Part shown: one piece after another, positions 1-12,660 of the stretch | How positions within the stretch are numbered: the first letter of the stretch is position 1 | Layout: each line of letters starts with the position of its first letter | Source: Apteryx mantelli | Lineage: Eukaryota > Chordata > Aves > Apterygiformes > Apterygidae | Reading direction: 5' to 3' | Length of the DNA stretch: 64,000 bases | Assembly: GCF_036417845.1 (NCBI RefSeq) | Contig: NC_089978.1 | Coordinates: 135,588,288-135,652,287 of the forward strand | Position numbers and translations under genes: made by a program | Notes under the pieces: generated by a model | The model's input: only the letters and a program-made list of their open reading frames with translations | What the model was told of the DNA's origin: nothing | Databases searched by the model: none

Positions 1-328
1 GCCTGCAAACTGAAACGCAACTCAGCAGCACCACTGAGATGCCAAAATAAGCCAGGTGAAGGGTATTGCCACAGGTCCAGCTGATATTACATGGGAACCC
101 TGAACTTGCAGGAACTCTGATTCTGCAGCTACCCTTACTGAAGGGAGGGACTCCAAGACTCAGCACACCAGATCTTCATAGCCGCTTAAAAGGAATCTTG
201 CAGTAGCACTAAGTCTTTTGTTCCAGGAGTGCAGCCCTCCCAGGAAGAGGATAGCTGTGAAGTGCTGTGCAAGAAGAGAGGATAGTGTGGTCCTCTCTGG
301 TTTTACTTTTAAGTGGGGAAATACTAAT
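1..328. other. unassigned DNA at window start
   Basis: No gene or repeat recognised. Confidence 0.4.
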
Positions 329-1850
329 TTATGTTATAAAAAGCACCACTGAAAAGAGTCTGGCCCCATCCTCTTGACACCCTGCCTTAAGATATTTGTA
401 TACATTGATAAGATCCCCTCTCAGCCTTCTCTTCTCCAGGCTAAACAGGCCCAGCTCTCGCAGGCTTTCCTCATAAGAGAGATGCTCCAGTCCCCTAATC
501 ATCTTTGTAGCCCTTTGCTGGACTTGCTCCAGTAGTGCCACATCCCTCTTGTACTGGGGAGCCCAGAACTGGACACAGCACTCCAGATGTGGGCTCACCA
601 GGGCTGAGTAGAGGGGGAGGCTCACCTCCCTCGACCTGCTGGCAACACTTTTCCTGATGCACCCCAGGATACCATTGGCCTTCTTGGCCACAAGGGCACA
701 CTGCTGCCTCATGCTTAACTTGGTGTCCACCAGCACTCCCAGGTCCTTCTCCAGGGAGCTGCTTTCCAGCAGGTCAACCCCCAAACTGTACTGGTGCATG
801 GGGTAATTCCTCCCTAGGTTCAGGACCCTGCACTTGCCTTTGTTGAACTTCATGAGGTTCCTCTCTGCCCACCTCTCCAGCCTGTCCAGGTCTCTCTGAA
901 TGGCAGCACAGCCTTCTGGTGTCTCAGCCACTCCTCCCAGTTTTGTATCATCAGCAAACTTGCTGAGGGTGCACTCTGTCCCTTCATCCAGGTCATTGAG
1001 GAAGAAGTTGAACAAGACTGGACCCAGGACTGACCCCTGGGGGACACCGCTAGCTACAGGCCTCCAACTAGACTCTGAGCCACTGATCACAACCCTCTGA
1101 GCTTTCTGGCCGTTCAGCCAGCTTTCAATCCACCTCACTGTCTGCTCATCTAGTCTGCACTTCCTGAGCTTGCCTACGAGGATGTTATGGGAGACAGTGT
1201 GGAAAGCCTTGCTGAAGTCAAGGTAGACAACATCCACTGCTCTCCCCTCATCTACCCAGCCAGTCATTCCATCATAGAAGGCTATCAGATTGGTTAAGCA
1301 TGATTTCCCCTTGGTGAAGCCATGCTGACTTCTCCTGATCACCTTCATTTCCTCCACATGCTTGGAGATGGCCTCCAGGATGAGCTGCTCCCTCACCTTT
1401 CCAGGGATGGAGGTGAGGCTGACTGGCCTGTTGTTTCCTGGGTCCTCCTTCTTGCCCTTTTTGAAGACTGGAGTGACATTGGCTTTTTTCCGATCCTCAG
1501 GCACCTCTCCTGTTCTCCAGGACCTTTCAAAGATGATGGAGAGTGGCCTAGCAATAACATCTGCCAGCTCCCTCAGCACTCGTGGGTGCATCCCATCGGA
1601 GCCCATGGATTTGTGGTGTCAAGTTTACTTAAACAATCTCTAACCCGATCCTCCTTGACCAAGGGAAAGTCTTCCTTTCTCCAGACTTTCTCTCTTGCCT
1701 CCAGGGTCTTGGATCCTGAGGGCTGGCCTGAGCAGTAAAGCCTGAAGCAAAGAAGGCATTCAGTATCTCTGCCTTCTCTATATCATTTGTCACCAGGGCC
1801 CCTGCCCCATTCAGTAGCGGGCCCACGTTCTCCCTAGTCTTCCTTTTGTT
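329..1850 (-). mobile_element. CR1 non-LTR retrotransposon, RT region, truncated at both ends
   Basis: This is the ORF2 (endonuclease/reverse transcriptase) part of an avian CR1 LINE. The open frame at 329-1606 (425 codons) carries the RT signatures YLDFSKAF and FADDTKL, and [14 protein letters not shown] between them. The segment at 1629-1826 encodes the upstream linker ([10 protein letters not shown]..., KAEILNAFF) in another frame. Around 1607-1640 the reading frame is broken; a 1-bp loss in the 'ACCCACAAA'-type stretch just before the MGSDGMHP motif explains one break, and a second lies near the IGLEIV stop. The 3' side ends inside the RT C-terminus (after ARLFSVV), so the usual CR1 3' UTR and terminal octamers are missing. 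CR1 copies are normally 5'-truncated with an intact 3' end, so this 3' loss suggests a later deletion. The protein is very close to the copy at 9.8-10.65 kb. Confidence 0.93.
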
Positions 1851-2950
1851 GCTGGACTTTTATGTCTTCACTTTTGATCTTAATCTTAGAATCTTCCTCT
1901 CTCACCTCATCCTTCTTTCAGATTTCTCCATTACTTTTTTTTTTTCTTGTCATATTTTTCCCCTTCCATTTCTCCTCTCCCTTTCTGATACTGTTGTTTG
2001 GTCTCATTCAGGTCATTGTGAATATCAAAAATCTTGTGAGTCCCATGCCTAATCTTCTTTTCCTGGCTTTTATTTATGATTTGTTATTTTATCTTGTGGC
2101 CTTGTTTCTTCCCCTCTGTATCAGAGCCAATCCTTTTGTCTGGACTATTTTCCAACACTTTCAGTGTCTCAGAATTGGAATGTTTCTCATCTTTACTTTT
2201 CTTTCTTGTGTTGTTTTTCTTGATGGTAACGAGACTTTTCAAAGAAAAGCCCCATCTTCATCTTAAGTTTGCATTCCTAAACAGACAATGAATCTCATTT
2301 AATTCCTGCCATTCTTAGAAGCAGCTTGTGCAGTTCTTAAAATGTATCGTACACCTTCCCTTCTTGTTCTTCAGAATCCTCCTTTCTGTTCAAAATAGCT
2401 AGATTTGAATTAAGGGTACAGAAAGCTGTGCTGTTGCTTTTTCTGGTATGTATAGCAGAGGTGGAGGGCATTCTATAAATATTCAAGTATCTCTCCATTC
2501 TCTGTATTTGAAAGAGGTCTTTGAATCATAAGTAGTTACTTCTTTCACAATGGGCTATATTTTCCCTTTTCCCCTAAAGCTCCTTTCATCTTTTGCCTGC
2601 AATCATTTTGATGTTATTCTGTGTGTCTATTTCTAATTTCATTTTTTATCTGTTCTCTGGGTCACTTCATACCCCAGTTCCCACTGCAACACTAATTCTA
2701 TCATAACTCTGTTCCACTGAGGATATTAGGGCTTGATTTTTATGTTTAACTCGAACTATTTTCTGTTAGCAGGCTTTGTTTTCTTTTTCTTCTTCTCACA
2801 AGGAAGACACACTTGTGATACCAACAGCCATCTGTGTTTTCTCCTGGAATGTTCCTATGGGGAAATATCTTAAGATCAAACCTGTTATCTTTCCAGAAAG
2901 AAGGCAAGTAAATTTTGGAAGTTAAAATGGTCAAGATGATAGTCTACTGA
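1851..2950. other. unassigned AT-rich intergenic DNA
   Basis: The strand reads as pyrimidine-rich, T-heavy sequence with several short open frames that are artefacts of the composition. No gene or repeat was recognised. Confidence 0.5.
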
Positions 2951-3836
2951 AAAAAAGTGTGGTGTTCCCTTAAGAAAGTGGGAAGACTAATCTGGGCTGA
3001 TGACACAAGATTGGGAGGCATCAATGGTACAGAGAAGGATCACAGCATCCTATGGGAAAGATAATTTGAGGACAAGGGTAAGGTGACTGGATGAAATATA
3101 TTACTAAAGAATACAAGATCAGGCACAGGATGACTAAAAATAAGATTTCTTTGCTATGAACTAATACTTATGACAGGAGAAGAAAAATGCTTGTATCTTG
3201 TCATTTTGTAATCAATGAACAGGAACCATTATAGTTATAAAAAAGGCAAATGCAATTCTAAGTGGTATCAGTTGAGAATTTTCAGTATAGATAGGGGATT
3301 ATTATGATCGTTGTACAATAGGATTATTAAGATCATTGTACAGAGTACTTTCATCCGGAATACATTGAACAATTTTGGTCACATAGGATCAAAAAAGATA
3401 TATTAGAGTTGGAACAATACAAAGAAGGGCTTCAAGGATGATCAAAGGAACAAAAAGTCCATCTTATAACCAAAGGAGTGGATTGAGCAACTAAGAGGCT
3501 AACCAAAAATGTCTGTCTAACAAAACGAACAACTTCTAAATATCATCAGAGAGATTAACACTAACTGAGAGAAGGACTGTATAAGATGAAGAAAGACATA
3601 AAGTTGCTATGAATATGTGTAAGACTGGATGTCACAAGGAGGTTTCTAGCAATCAGAAAAATAAGGTCCTGGAATCACCTTCCAATAAAAACAGTAATAG
3701 CAAAAAAACTATCTAGTAATGAGCAAGGTCTTGACTAGTCACTGAAATAAATTACTGGACAGGGTTCCCTGGAATAACACAAGCACAGACTTGATGATTG
3801 AGATGATCCTTTTAAATCCCTTGACCCTGTGATTCA
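2950..3836 (+). mobile_element. ancient degenerate CR1-like LINE fragment
   Basis: The sequence retains the order of a CR1 3' region: a 'gctgatgacacaagattggga' stretch corresponding to the ADDT(R/K)LGG motif of RT, then 'aattttggtcacata' near 3372 (the QFW motif followed by a degraded thumb region), and a terminal 'gatgatccttttaaatcccttgaccctgtgattc' block that matches the CR1 3' end. Stops and frameshifts fill every frame. It is far more decayed than the other CR1 copies here, so it is an old insertion. The subfamily cannot be named by eye. Confidence 0.7.
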
Positions 3837-6800
3837 GAAATTACCACCAAAAACCTTTTATATAAATCATATCTTTGCTGATAAACACTGAGGTGGCATA
3901 AACACAAATATGGCGAAAGGCGTGGTACATCAGGACTGCAACCTCCTCTGTCTCCTGGAACTCCCTAGAGAAACAAATCTGAAGCTGAATATGAACAAGA
4001 GAAATTTGCTGTAGAGGTGCCAAAAATGCCCTACTCTGTAGAAACGATGTCGCATTTCACCTAGTAGTTGAAGATAGACTCTCCCCAGCATACTTCCAAA
4101 GTCTCAGATTTCCTTACACAGTGACCCACAAAATGCAAGGGGCTGAGAGTGTTTAGTGAGGGGGGAATGAGAAGCATCAGTGGAATATTTATTGGTCAGG
4201 AGCGGCACAGATGGGACTCAGGCAGACAACCATTGATAAGCCTGTGCTAACCCTAAAGAATCAAGCAAGGACAGGATGATTTCATCCTAGAAAAGTTGTA
4301 AATTTTCCTGATAGGGGATTGAGTCAGGAGAGGCAAAAATCACCATCAATGTTTATTAGATCACCTTTATTAGTTAAGTTGTTATGATTAACAGAATCAA
4401 GCTGTTATTATTAATAGCAGATAACAGTACATTCAATTATTCCCTCACACACAGACACTCATTCATAGTTACTTTTTTGTAGCAACAGCTGGGAGGCCAA
4501 CCCCAGCTGTTTACTCAGAAGCAGAGGGTTGTTGTGTGAGGCTTGTAATAGATGTTCAGAAAGGCCCTCAAGAGCCCTTGTTTCACCAGGTGCATATATA
4601 ATTCTATTGTCTTTGCATAGAGCAGTCACGGCATGCTAGGATGTGGTGTGAGTTACACAACCCATTGTTGATGCCAAAGTATGGTGGTGGCCTTGACAAA
4701 TTTGCCAGACTCCTCATATTCTGAGTTTATCCGTTCTTGTGGATCCACACGACTGCTAGTCTCCAGACCTTATCAGTTCTTGGAGAGACCTTTACATGAT
4801 ACCTTTCAGTACCTACTTGTCCTTTCTTTGACCTGCTGTTTTCTGGTCACCATTTTTCCATTCACAACAACTCATCTAGAATGGACTTCTATGACTGAAA
4901 TACATTGCTTTACACGATAGATCCATAAACCAGCAAAACTCCCACAAGACACTCTCCTACCCCATGATTTCAGCTTGCAGCAGTGGTTACAGAAATCACA
5001 GAAATCTTTAGCTCCAGCCCCTTTGGACAAAATTATCTTGTGCCTATTTGAAATTTTTATCAATATTACAGCTGTTTCACATTAAAACTTAGAAGTTAAA
5101 AAAAATGCAAACTACAAAACTTACAGCAACATAACTAACAGACAAAACAACTCCTTTCTGATTATTTCAACTCTTTCTACCACATACTGACACAGTGTTT
5201 CCCCTCTAATGGCAGGAGCTCTATCTCTCTAAAGCCCTGTTTTCCATACTTTTGACTCTGGGGGCACACAGTTTTCCAATTAAAACTAACAGAGCACAAA
5301 TTGCCAGTCTTTTTTGGTGACTAGCTGCAGGCCTATCATCCAGCAGCTGCCTCTCCTGCTCCTCAGCTGTTTATCTCCTCAGCCCTTCTGGCATGCTAAA
5401 GGTAGGCAGGTGGTATGAAGGGGCTATGACCCCAGTTCTGTGGGAGCTGTTGCTCTGTAGCATTTAGGAAGAGCCACTGTACTCTCTACTCACCAGAAAG
5501 TGTCATCAGTCAGGGCTTCTGGTAAGATTTTGAGTTACCAGGCTTACAGGTAAAAAACCAAACTCTTAATTATTTGTGCTACAGTGCTATTAAGTGGCAT
5601 TAATCAGAGTTTGGTCCCTTTTGTACAGAAAGCAATGCAAATTAAGAAAAGCTAACAGGCCTTAAGTCCCATGTGTATGTGCAAGTGGGTGAGGGAGAAA
5701 AACACACACAAACATATATCTTGTGCTCCAAAGCTAATTATAGGCTGCTTCAAAATTGGTTTTGGGGCTACACAAGTAGATATGCCTTTGACCTGCTGTT
5801 ATCTTTAAACAAAGCATGTATTTTTGTAAGAGGTTGAGTTAATATAGTTAATGCTAAGGTAAAGATGGGGGTGTCAGAAGGGAAATGAGCAGTTAGGAAG
5901 GAAGCCACCTTCTTCCTTACTTGGGCTCTGGTGGAGGGATTTTGAGTTTAAGAGAAATGAGATGTATTCTGTGGTTAAGTTAAAACTGAGCTTTGAGAAG
6001 GATTAATCTCTGTATCTCAAACTGACAATAGTTTAAACAAACATCTGTAATGAAGTTCTCTGGAGTGCTATTTACATTTGTGAATCCTCATGAACGTGTT
6101 GTCCAAAAGCTAGTCACACATTTTGTTACCCTCTGGAGGGCCCAAACACTTTCATGAAGTGGTGGTCAGAAATTTTTCTAAGAAAAACATGTATCTAAAA
6201 ACAATAAGTTGAGGAAAGCACATTTTAAAGAGATATATAGATTTGACAAAACTTGTTTTTAGGGCGTGCCCAAATACAAGCCAAAATTACTTGTATCTTA
6301 GAAAAATTAATATGTCATTCAGTTTCAGAATAAACTATATTTTGATTTAATGATTCACTGTACCTAGATGATATTTGCAAAATCAATCATATGACTGAGA
6401 AAGTGAGTTACATACACATAAAATTGTGAGGGTTTTCTTTGAGTGCATTTGATTGGACTAGTTTGTTGCAGAAAAAACAGAAATGCATAGGATATTAACA
6501 GGAATTTCAATTCTTAAAGTTCAGAATATTTTACTGAAACATCTGGTTCAATAAAATTGCACCATGTGAAAAAAACTTAATTCAAGGATTCAGTATTAAA
6601 GCCTGGAAAAGATAAAAGGTTTCCTGACTTGGAGTTTGATGCTTTTTCTGAGTTGTGATGTAAACTAGACTCCGCCGATCAGAAGGGCACATTTGCTGGT
6701 TCTGCTGTAATCAGCTACTTTCTGAATCACATGTAAATACTCTCTGACACATAACATCAAATGCTAGACATAAGAATTTGGAATTCAGTGCCTGATTTTC

Positions 6801-9800
6801 AAGATAGGACAAATGCTAAGCCCCTGAGTCTATCTGCATCCATCTCTCTGGTTTATTCAATAACTCAGCATTTTGAATACTTTCAAGTAATTGTTTTCTC
6901 TCTCCTGTGGCACCAGATACTGCTTTTTCTAACAGCAAAGGGGTTTCTATTTTTGGTCTGGCACAAGGACTGTGCTCGTGCCCAGAGTTGATTAGTGCCA
7001 GGAAATGCAGACTCTTAGCTCCCAGCAAAAAAGCTGACCAGAATTGATGTACACATGGTAAGTTATACTAAATTGGGTGAATATCATTTGCAATGTACCT
7101 GAATGCTGCACTGGCCTAAACAACTGCAAATCTCAGGTGAGGTTTTTTTTTTTTTTTTCCAGAGAGCAAACCTGTGAAAATTAAACTTCCATCTCTTTCC
7201 ATAGTTCCTTTCGCCTACCCAAGAACAACCTCAAAAAGCTCCCCACCTGCCTCACCAGATACCTAACAGCACAGTGGCCAACCTTGAGCAGAGCTTCACA
7301 GAACCGCAGCCCAGTTTCTTCAACCCAGTCCATGACTCCAGATGTCTCCCCTCCCTCAGCCAGAGCACATCATCCCTTTAAATTTTTACATTAGTGCCCC
7401 TATCTGTAACCACCTCTGGATTTAGGCACTGCAATAGGGTGGAGAGGCTATAATCCCCTTCTCCTTTTCCTTTCTTCAAGGCTCATGCAGTTATGGGAGC
7501 CACTACTCTCTGTGGTGCTTTCTGGTGAAACCTTCTCCTGCTGCAGGCAACAGAATTTCTGTGCCAGGTTTCATTGACTAAAAGGGATTCCTGGGACTGT
7601 ATTTAGCAATTGTGGGCACCAACCCAGCACCTAGACACTGCTGCTGGAGGTCTCAAAACTGCAGTATGACCTCTTCTTGGGTTTTCTATGCTGACATTAG
7701 GTAAGTAGATTCTTCCCCCAAGAATAATTTCTAGGGAAAAAAAAATACTGCTGTCCTGTATTGAGGCCTGCAGGAATTTTCACAGTAAGCATTCCAGGAC
7801 AGCTGTTTGAAAGCAGGAAGGGTTAGGCTCAATAAAAGGCTTTTGCTTTGTGCCTGAACAACACATTCTGGATGGATATTGGTGCAACTGTGGTGGGCAA
7901 AGATGCTCACATGGCTTGGAGTGTAATGGCAACTGTAAATAGAAACATAGAGCCTTAAGTCTTTATAAATGCCAATGCAAAATGTGAAGACTAAGATCCC
8001 TGTACAATTTACATTTTCCAAAGCAGTTTTTAAGTTTTAATTGGAACCAGCAGGGAAATAATTCCAAAGTCCTTCTGAATCATGTATATATATGTGTGTG
8101 TGTGTGTCTATATATATGTAAATATATAATATATATGTAAATATGTGTATATATATATTTATGAAAAAACTGCTAGTGGAAATAAGCACTGTTAGAGAGA
8201 AACATGGAAGATGAGCATTTTTACAAAGGTGAAAAAGCTTTTAGAGGAGTCAAGGGAAGGTTAAAGTCCATGAGGCCTCTGGGCAGTCACAATAAAGCAT
8301 TTTAAATACCTCTCTTTTAATATGTAGGCTATTTTATTCTACATTTAAAATAGGTAGAATATTAGAATGTCTAAACTTAAAACATGTGGAATAATCATTA
8401 TAAGTAGGATTTAAAATACCATATTAGGGTTGCCTTCTCATGGCGTAAGAATAACTGTTTCAGAAGCAGCCTTTGACAAAAAAGCAACTATGCCTGTCTA
8501 CAAATTAGTGAGAAAATAATAAAAATTTTGAAGAGAAAAAGGACAGTGAAATAACCAGTTAGTGAAATGGTTTGGTGGAGGGAGGGTGGTGGGATTATGA
8601 GTCCACCAGAGCTCTTAGGTGGAACTGCCAAGACCTTTCCTATAGTAGTTCTCAAAGAAGATCAAAAAGATTTTAAACTCCAGTAGCAGGGTTTGGGTTT
8701 TTTTTCTTATTTTTTGTTAGTTAGTTTTTTAATCTAGAAGCAATTAAAGAGAGAAACTTAGTGACTAGAAAATTTTTAAAAAAGCTTCATTCACGAGGTG
8801 GCCCCTACCCATAGTGTCCCTGCAGGCAGGTCCTTGCTTCCATCCTTGGTGGCTGTTACTTTGGTTACTTTTTTGGTCTCAACAAATTCTGTTCAGTTGT
8901 CTTTGCTCTCTTGGAAGTCCCTTCCATCACCTTCACAACCTGGCTGTGTTTTTCCTCTCTGCTCCTCACTGCGGTTTCTCCTTGAACTGCAGGTTCTCAG
9001 CTCCATGTTGTCATTCTCCTGCTTTCTTCAAATCAGGAAGTTGTGCCATGATCTGCAGTCTGAAACCTCCTCCCCAATTAGCAGGCTCAGATCCCGAGCA
9101 GGCAAAAGCAATTCTGTTCCTTTGAAAGCCTCCAGCTTCTCAGAGGAACATGATGTAATTGTGAACAGCAGTCAATGAAAAAGATATGAAAACTCTTCAT
9201 GGTAGGTAGTTTAATCTGTCTTTTTCAAACAGTTTTATACATGTGGGAATGAGGCTTCTGACTTAATGGGGAAGGAATGTGCTAACAAAAATGATCCTAT
9301 CGCCTAGCCAATAGCTAAAATAATTAAAATTTCCTCCTTCTGAGAAACAAAGTTGTTGAAACTTGCTGGCTGGACAGTAACCAGTGAGCAGATTTAGCAG
9401 GTCTAAGTTTAAGTTTCAAAGGCTGTGCTACAAAGACACCTCATACATGTCTGATAAAACTCCCTCCCCCTGCCAAAAAGACTCATTGCCAAGAAAAGCA
9501 ACCCTTAAACCCCAGAAGTTATGAGGATGCAGACTCAGAGAACTGACAAAAACTGATTTCCAGTGTTTCCAAAGAGGGTGGAGAATGAAGCTAGGAGCAG
9601 CTTCCATAGCAGCATTAGAGTCTAACTGGCAGCAGCTAAAGTTGTTTCTGTTTGTTAAGATTCCCTAAGGTCACTGAAGAGTTTTGCATCTGTTATTTCA
9701 AACTCTGATGACCAGCTTCAAGACTGGCTTTTCATCCCTGCTCCTGGTTCCTTTTCTTGTAATAGGAATTCAGAGAAATTGGAAGAGACACTGTTAGTCT

Positions 9801-9805
9801 GCTTG
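3837..9805. other. unassigned intergenic DNA
   Basis: No gene was recognised. The stretch contains an AT/TG-rich simple repeat near 8,083-8,160 and a 17-bp-class poly-T run near 7,143-7,159. The 4.1-4.75 kb part has a TATA-like box and a reverse-strand AATAAA, but this is too weak to call an LTR. Confidence 0.5.
8083..8162. repeat. AT/TG simple repeat
   Basis: Imperfect alternating TA and TG dinucleotides (tatatatgtgtgtgtgtg, then tatatatgtaaatatataat). Confidence 0.85.
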
Positions 9806-9816
9806 AAAAGAAAACA

Positions 9817-10650
9817 TCGTGCCATTCAGAGAGACCTGGACAGGCTGGAGAGGTGGGCAGAGAGGAACCTCATGAAGTTCAACAAAGGGAAGTGCAGGAT
9901 CCTGCACCTGGGGAGGAATTACCCCATGCACCAGTACAGGTTGGGGGTTGACCTGCTGGAAAGCAGCTCCCTGGAGAAGGACCTGGGAGTGCTGGTGGAC
10001 ACCAAGTTAAGCATGAGGCAGCAATGTGCCCTTGTGGCCAAGAAGGCCAATGGTATCCTGGGGTGCATCAGGAAGAGTGTTGCCAGCAGGTCGAGGGAGG
10101 TGATCCTCCCCCTCTACTCAGCCCTGGTGAGCCCGCATCTGGAGTGCTGTGTCCAGTTCTGGGCTCCCCAGTACAAGAGGGATGTGGCACTACTGGAGCA
10201 AGTCCAGCGAAGGGCTACAAAGATGATTAGGGGACTGGAGCATCTCTCTTATGAGGAAAGACTGAGAGAGCTGGGCCTGTTTAGCCTGGAGAAGAGAAGG
10301 CTGAGAGGGGATCTTATCAACGTGTACAAGTATCTGAAGGGAGGGTGTCAAGAGGATGGGGCCAGACTCTTTTCAGTGGTGCCCAGTGACAGGACGCGAG
10401 GCAACGGGCACAAACTGAAACACAGACGCTTCCATCTGAACATGAGGAAAAACTTTTTCACTGTGAGGGTGACAGAGCACTGGAACAGGTTGCCCAGAAA
10501 GGTTGTGGAGTCTCCTTCTCTGGAGATATTCAAAACGCGCCTGGATGCAATCCTGTGCAATGTGCTCTAGGTGACCCTGCTTGAGCAGGGGTGTTGGACT
10601 AGATGATCTCCAGAGGTCCCTTCCAACCTCAGCGATTCTGTGATTCTGTG
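9817..10650 (+). mobile_element. CR1 LINE, 5'-truncated copy with intact 3' end
   Basis: The copy starts inside the RT domain at [12 protein letters not shown] and stays open to the ORF2 stop at 10,568-10,570 ([12 protein letters not shown]). The CR1 3' UTR follows with its hairpin-like 'accctgcttgagcaggggt' stretch, the conserved 'gatgatctccagaggtccc' block and terminal 'gattctgtgattctgtg' octamers. 5' truncation with an intact 3' end is the normal product of target-primed reverse transcription. It shares nearly all residues with the CR1 at 329-1606 over the overlap, so both are comparatively young. Confidence 0.95.
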
Positions 10651-11439
10651 CTACCAATTCATAGGCCTGCTTTGGTTCTTTTTGATTCACCAATGGCAGA
10701 CCACTGGCAACTAGCTTGCAAAGTTTTTTGCTAGGATAGGACTGCACAAGGAGGTCCTAGCAGACAGAGGAACTAACTTTCCTATCCTATCTACTTTTCC
10801 TTAAAAGTTAAAAATGTATTTTTCTCCTAATATGATTCCTTGTTACCTTTTTTCCTCTAGTTTTTATTAATCCCAAATAGTCATAAAAATATTTGTTCAA
10901 GCCATGTATGATAAAATTAAATTGAACTGTCGAGGATTTCATGATAGTATACAGTCAACTAATGACAGCAAAGTGGCCCAATGATTTCTGAAAAGTTATA
11001 TCTATGATGGTACATTGTGCTATGACTTAGAAGCCAAACCTCTGCTTCAGAGAATTGTGAGGTCACCTCTACTTTTTTTAATTCAATATCAGGATCTCAG
11101 TTCTGAAGATCAAAATCATCCTCTCAAGTTCTGTCAGGAAGGAAGTGATGTGCATATGTTTTTATGTGTGTGTGCACGTGTGTGTGTTTGTCCCTCTTTG
11201 TGAGACAAAGTTTCCTTTTTGTCTAAATATTATAACCTTTCATCCCTGACTTTGAAGGCACAGAAGAAAAACAGTGGATATGGAGAGGTTTTTGATGAGG
11301 CAGTTTTTAAATTAACGTTTTCTCTGAACTTTCTATTTGTTATACACATAGAGAGATGGCTTCAATTGCACACTAATGATTGTTAGTCAGAGTTTAGAGG
11401 GTGCTGGAGAATGCATTAAAAAATAGCCACATAAATTTT
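10651..11439. other. unassigned intergenic DNA
   Basis: Nothing recognised apart from a short TG-rich stretch near 11,150-11,190. Confidence 0.5.
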
Positions 11440-12223
11440 ATTAAGGGAAGCTGAATCTAGTGGACTGAAAGGATTCCCTCCTCCTCCTGGGCTTATGGAG
11501 ATAAGCATCCACTCCTTAACTCCATTCCCAGGTCCCACCAATAGTGAGGCATAGCATGAATTCCCAGTAGGCACGTGCACACACATACTTTGTACAGATA
11601 TGGCAAGCCACAAATAGATTAGCACAGACAGTATCTTTATAGGCATCCACATAAAGACAAAGAACACAAATAGCAGATCCCATTCCTAAGGACTGATGCT
11701 CAGGAGAAAAACAACCCTTCAAACTCTCTGACCCTTGGTCTCTTCAGGATCCAAGCCTCCAGACCCTCAGACTCTCCAGTATTTGGTTCCAAGACCTCTT
11801 GTCCTACTCACCAGCAAGTCCAGCTTGAAATTTATGGAAGACCACACACAGAGAGGAAATAGAGAGCACATTCACATGAAAGCAGTTAGAAGTAGAATTT
11901 GTTAAGAAGACAGAACAGCCCGTGGTGAGCAGGTCCAGGGACTGGCCAGACAAGTTTACTGCTTATGTGTGACTGGCTCCTTATATACTTCTCTTTCCCC
12001 CATTTTTCCATTGGACTCCCCAAATTGATTGTTCCCTTTCCCTGCCTTTGGCCATTCCCCCAAGCATCCCATAATACATCCTGCACATTCCCCAAATTCT
12101 ATTGTTCAATGCCAAAATTCCCCTCTTCCCCCAGGCTCCCCCCTTTATGTAATAGTCTGCCTTAGTTTGTGTTGCATTCTGCAGAGTTTCTTGTGTTGAA
12201 TCACCACTGAGGGTTTTACAACA
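11440..12223 (-). mobile_element. long ERV LTR, divergent member of the 27.9/50.8 kb family
   Basis: Read on the - strand, the element begins TGTTGTAAAACCC at 12,223 and has a TATA box (GTATATAAGGAGCC) near 11,980. It then shows the same succession of motifs as the U5 of the copies at 28-29 kb and 51 kb: a 'caagctgga..tgctggtgagtagg' stretch, 'ggtctggagg', and a final block parallel to 50,830-50,910 ('gtgaggc..agc', 'gaatt/acatactcccaat/gtagg', 'ctgaatc'). The U3 half is different from the other two copies. Both ends are approximate and no target-site duplication was found. Confidence 0.65.
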
Positions 12224-12660
12224 GGAGCCACTGCTAAATGGTTCACCTCTAATCGTAAGAGTAGCTGATTCAGAGGGATTAAGTTTGCTGAATTCCTGAC
12301 TTGTCACTGTTCTTCTGATTGCTTTCTGTCTATTTGAACAGTTGTCAGCCAGACATCATTACAGATTTTTAGTTAATAATCTGCAGTATACATATCGTGT
12401 GAGCTTAGTTGCATCTCGGGCATCTGGGTCTGTAATAAGTTTAAAAGAATAGTTCTGAGATTTACTTCTTATAACATGGAGAGTTTGAATGCGCACTGGA
12501 GCAGATGCTCCTTCTAGAATGTTATTGTTAGTAAAAATGATACCAAATATTTGAAGGACACAATCACTCCTCCAGCAGATCTCAGATTTGACTTACAAGC
12601 CTCAATAAAGGTGTAGAGAGGCTGAAGAGAGAAAGAAACCATGGTCATCTGAATCCGTGC
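12224..12660. other. unassigned intergenic DNA
   Basis: No gene or repeat recognised. Confidence 0.45.

Noticed and set aside
4100-4760. Possible LTR with TATA-like box and reverse AATAAA
   Set aside because: No TG...CA ends, target-site duplication or second copy in the window.
5200-7700. Possible shared repeat between 5.2-5.5 and 7.4-7.7 kb ('gagccact..ctctct', 'ctttctggtga')
   Set aside because: Matches are short and scattered; not enough to call a repeat.
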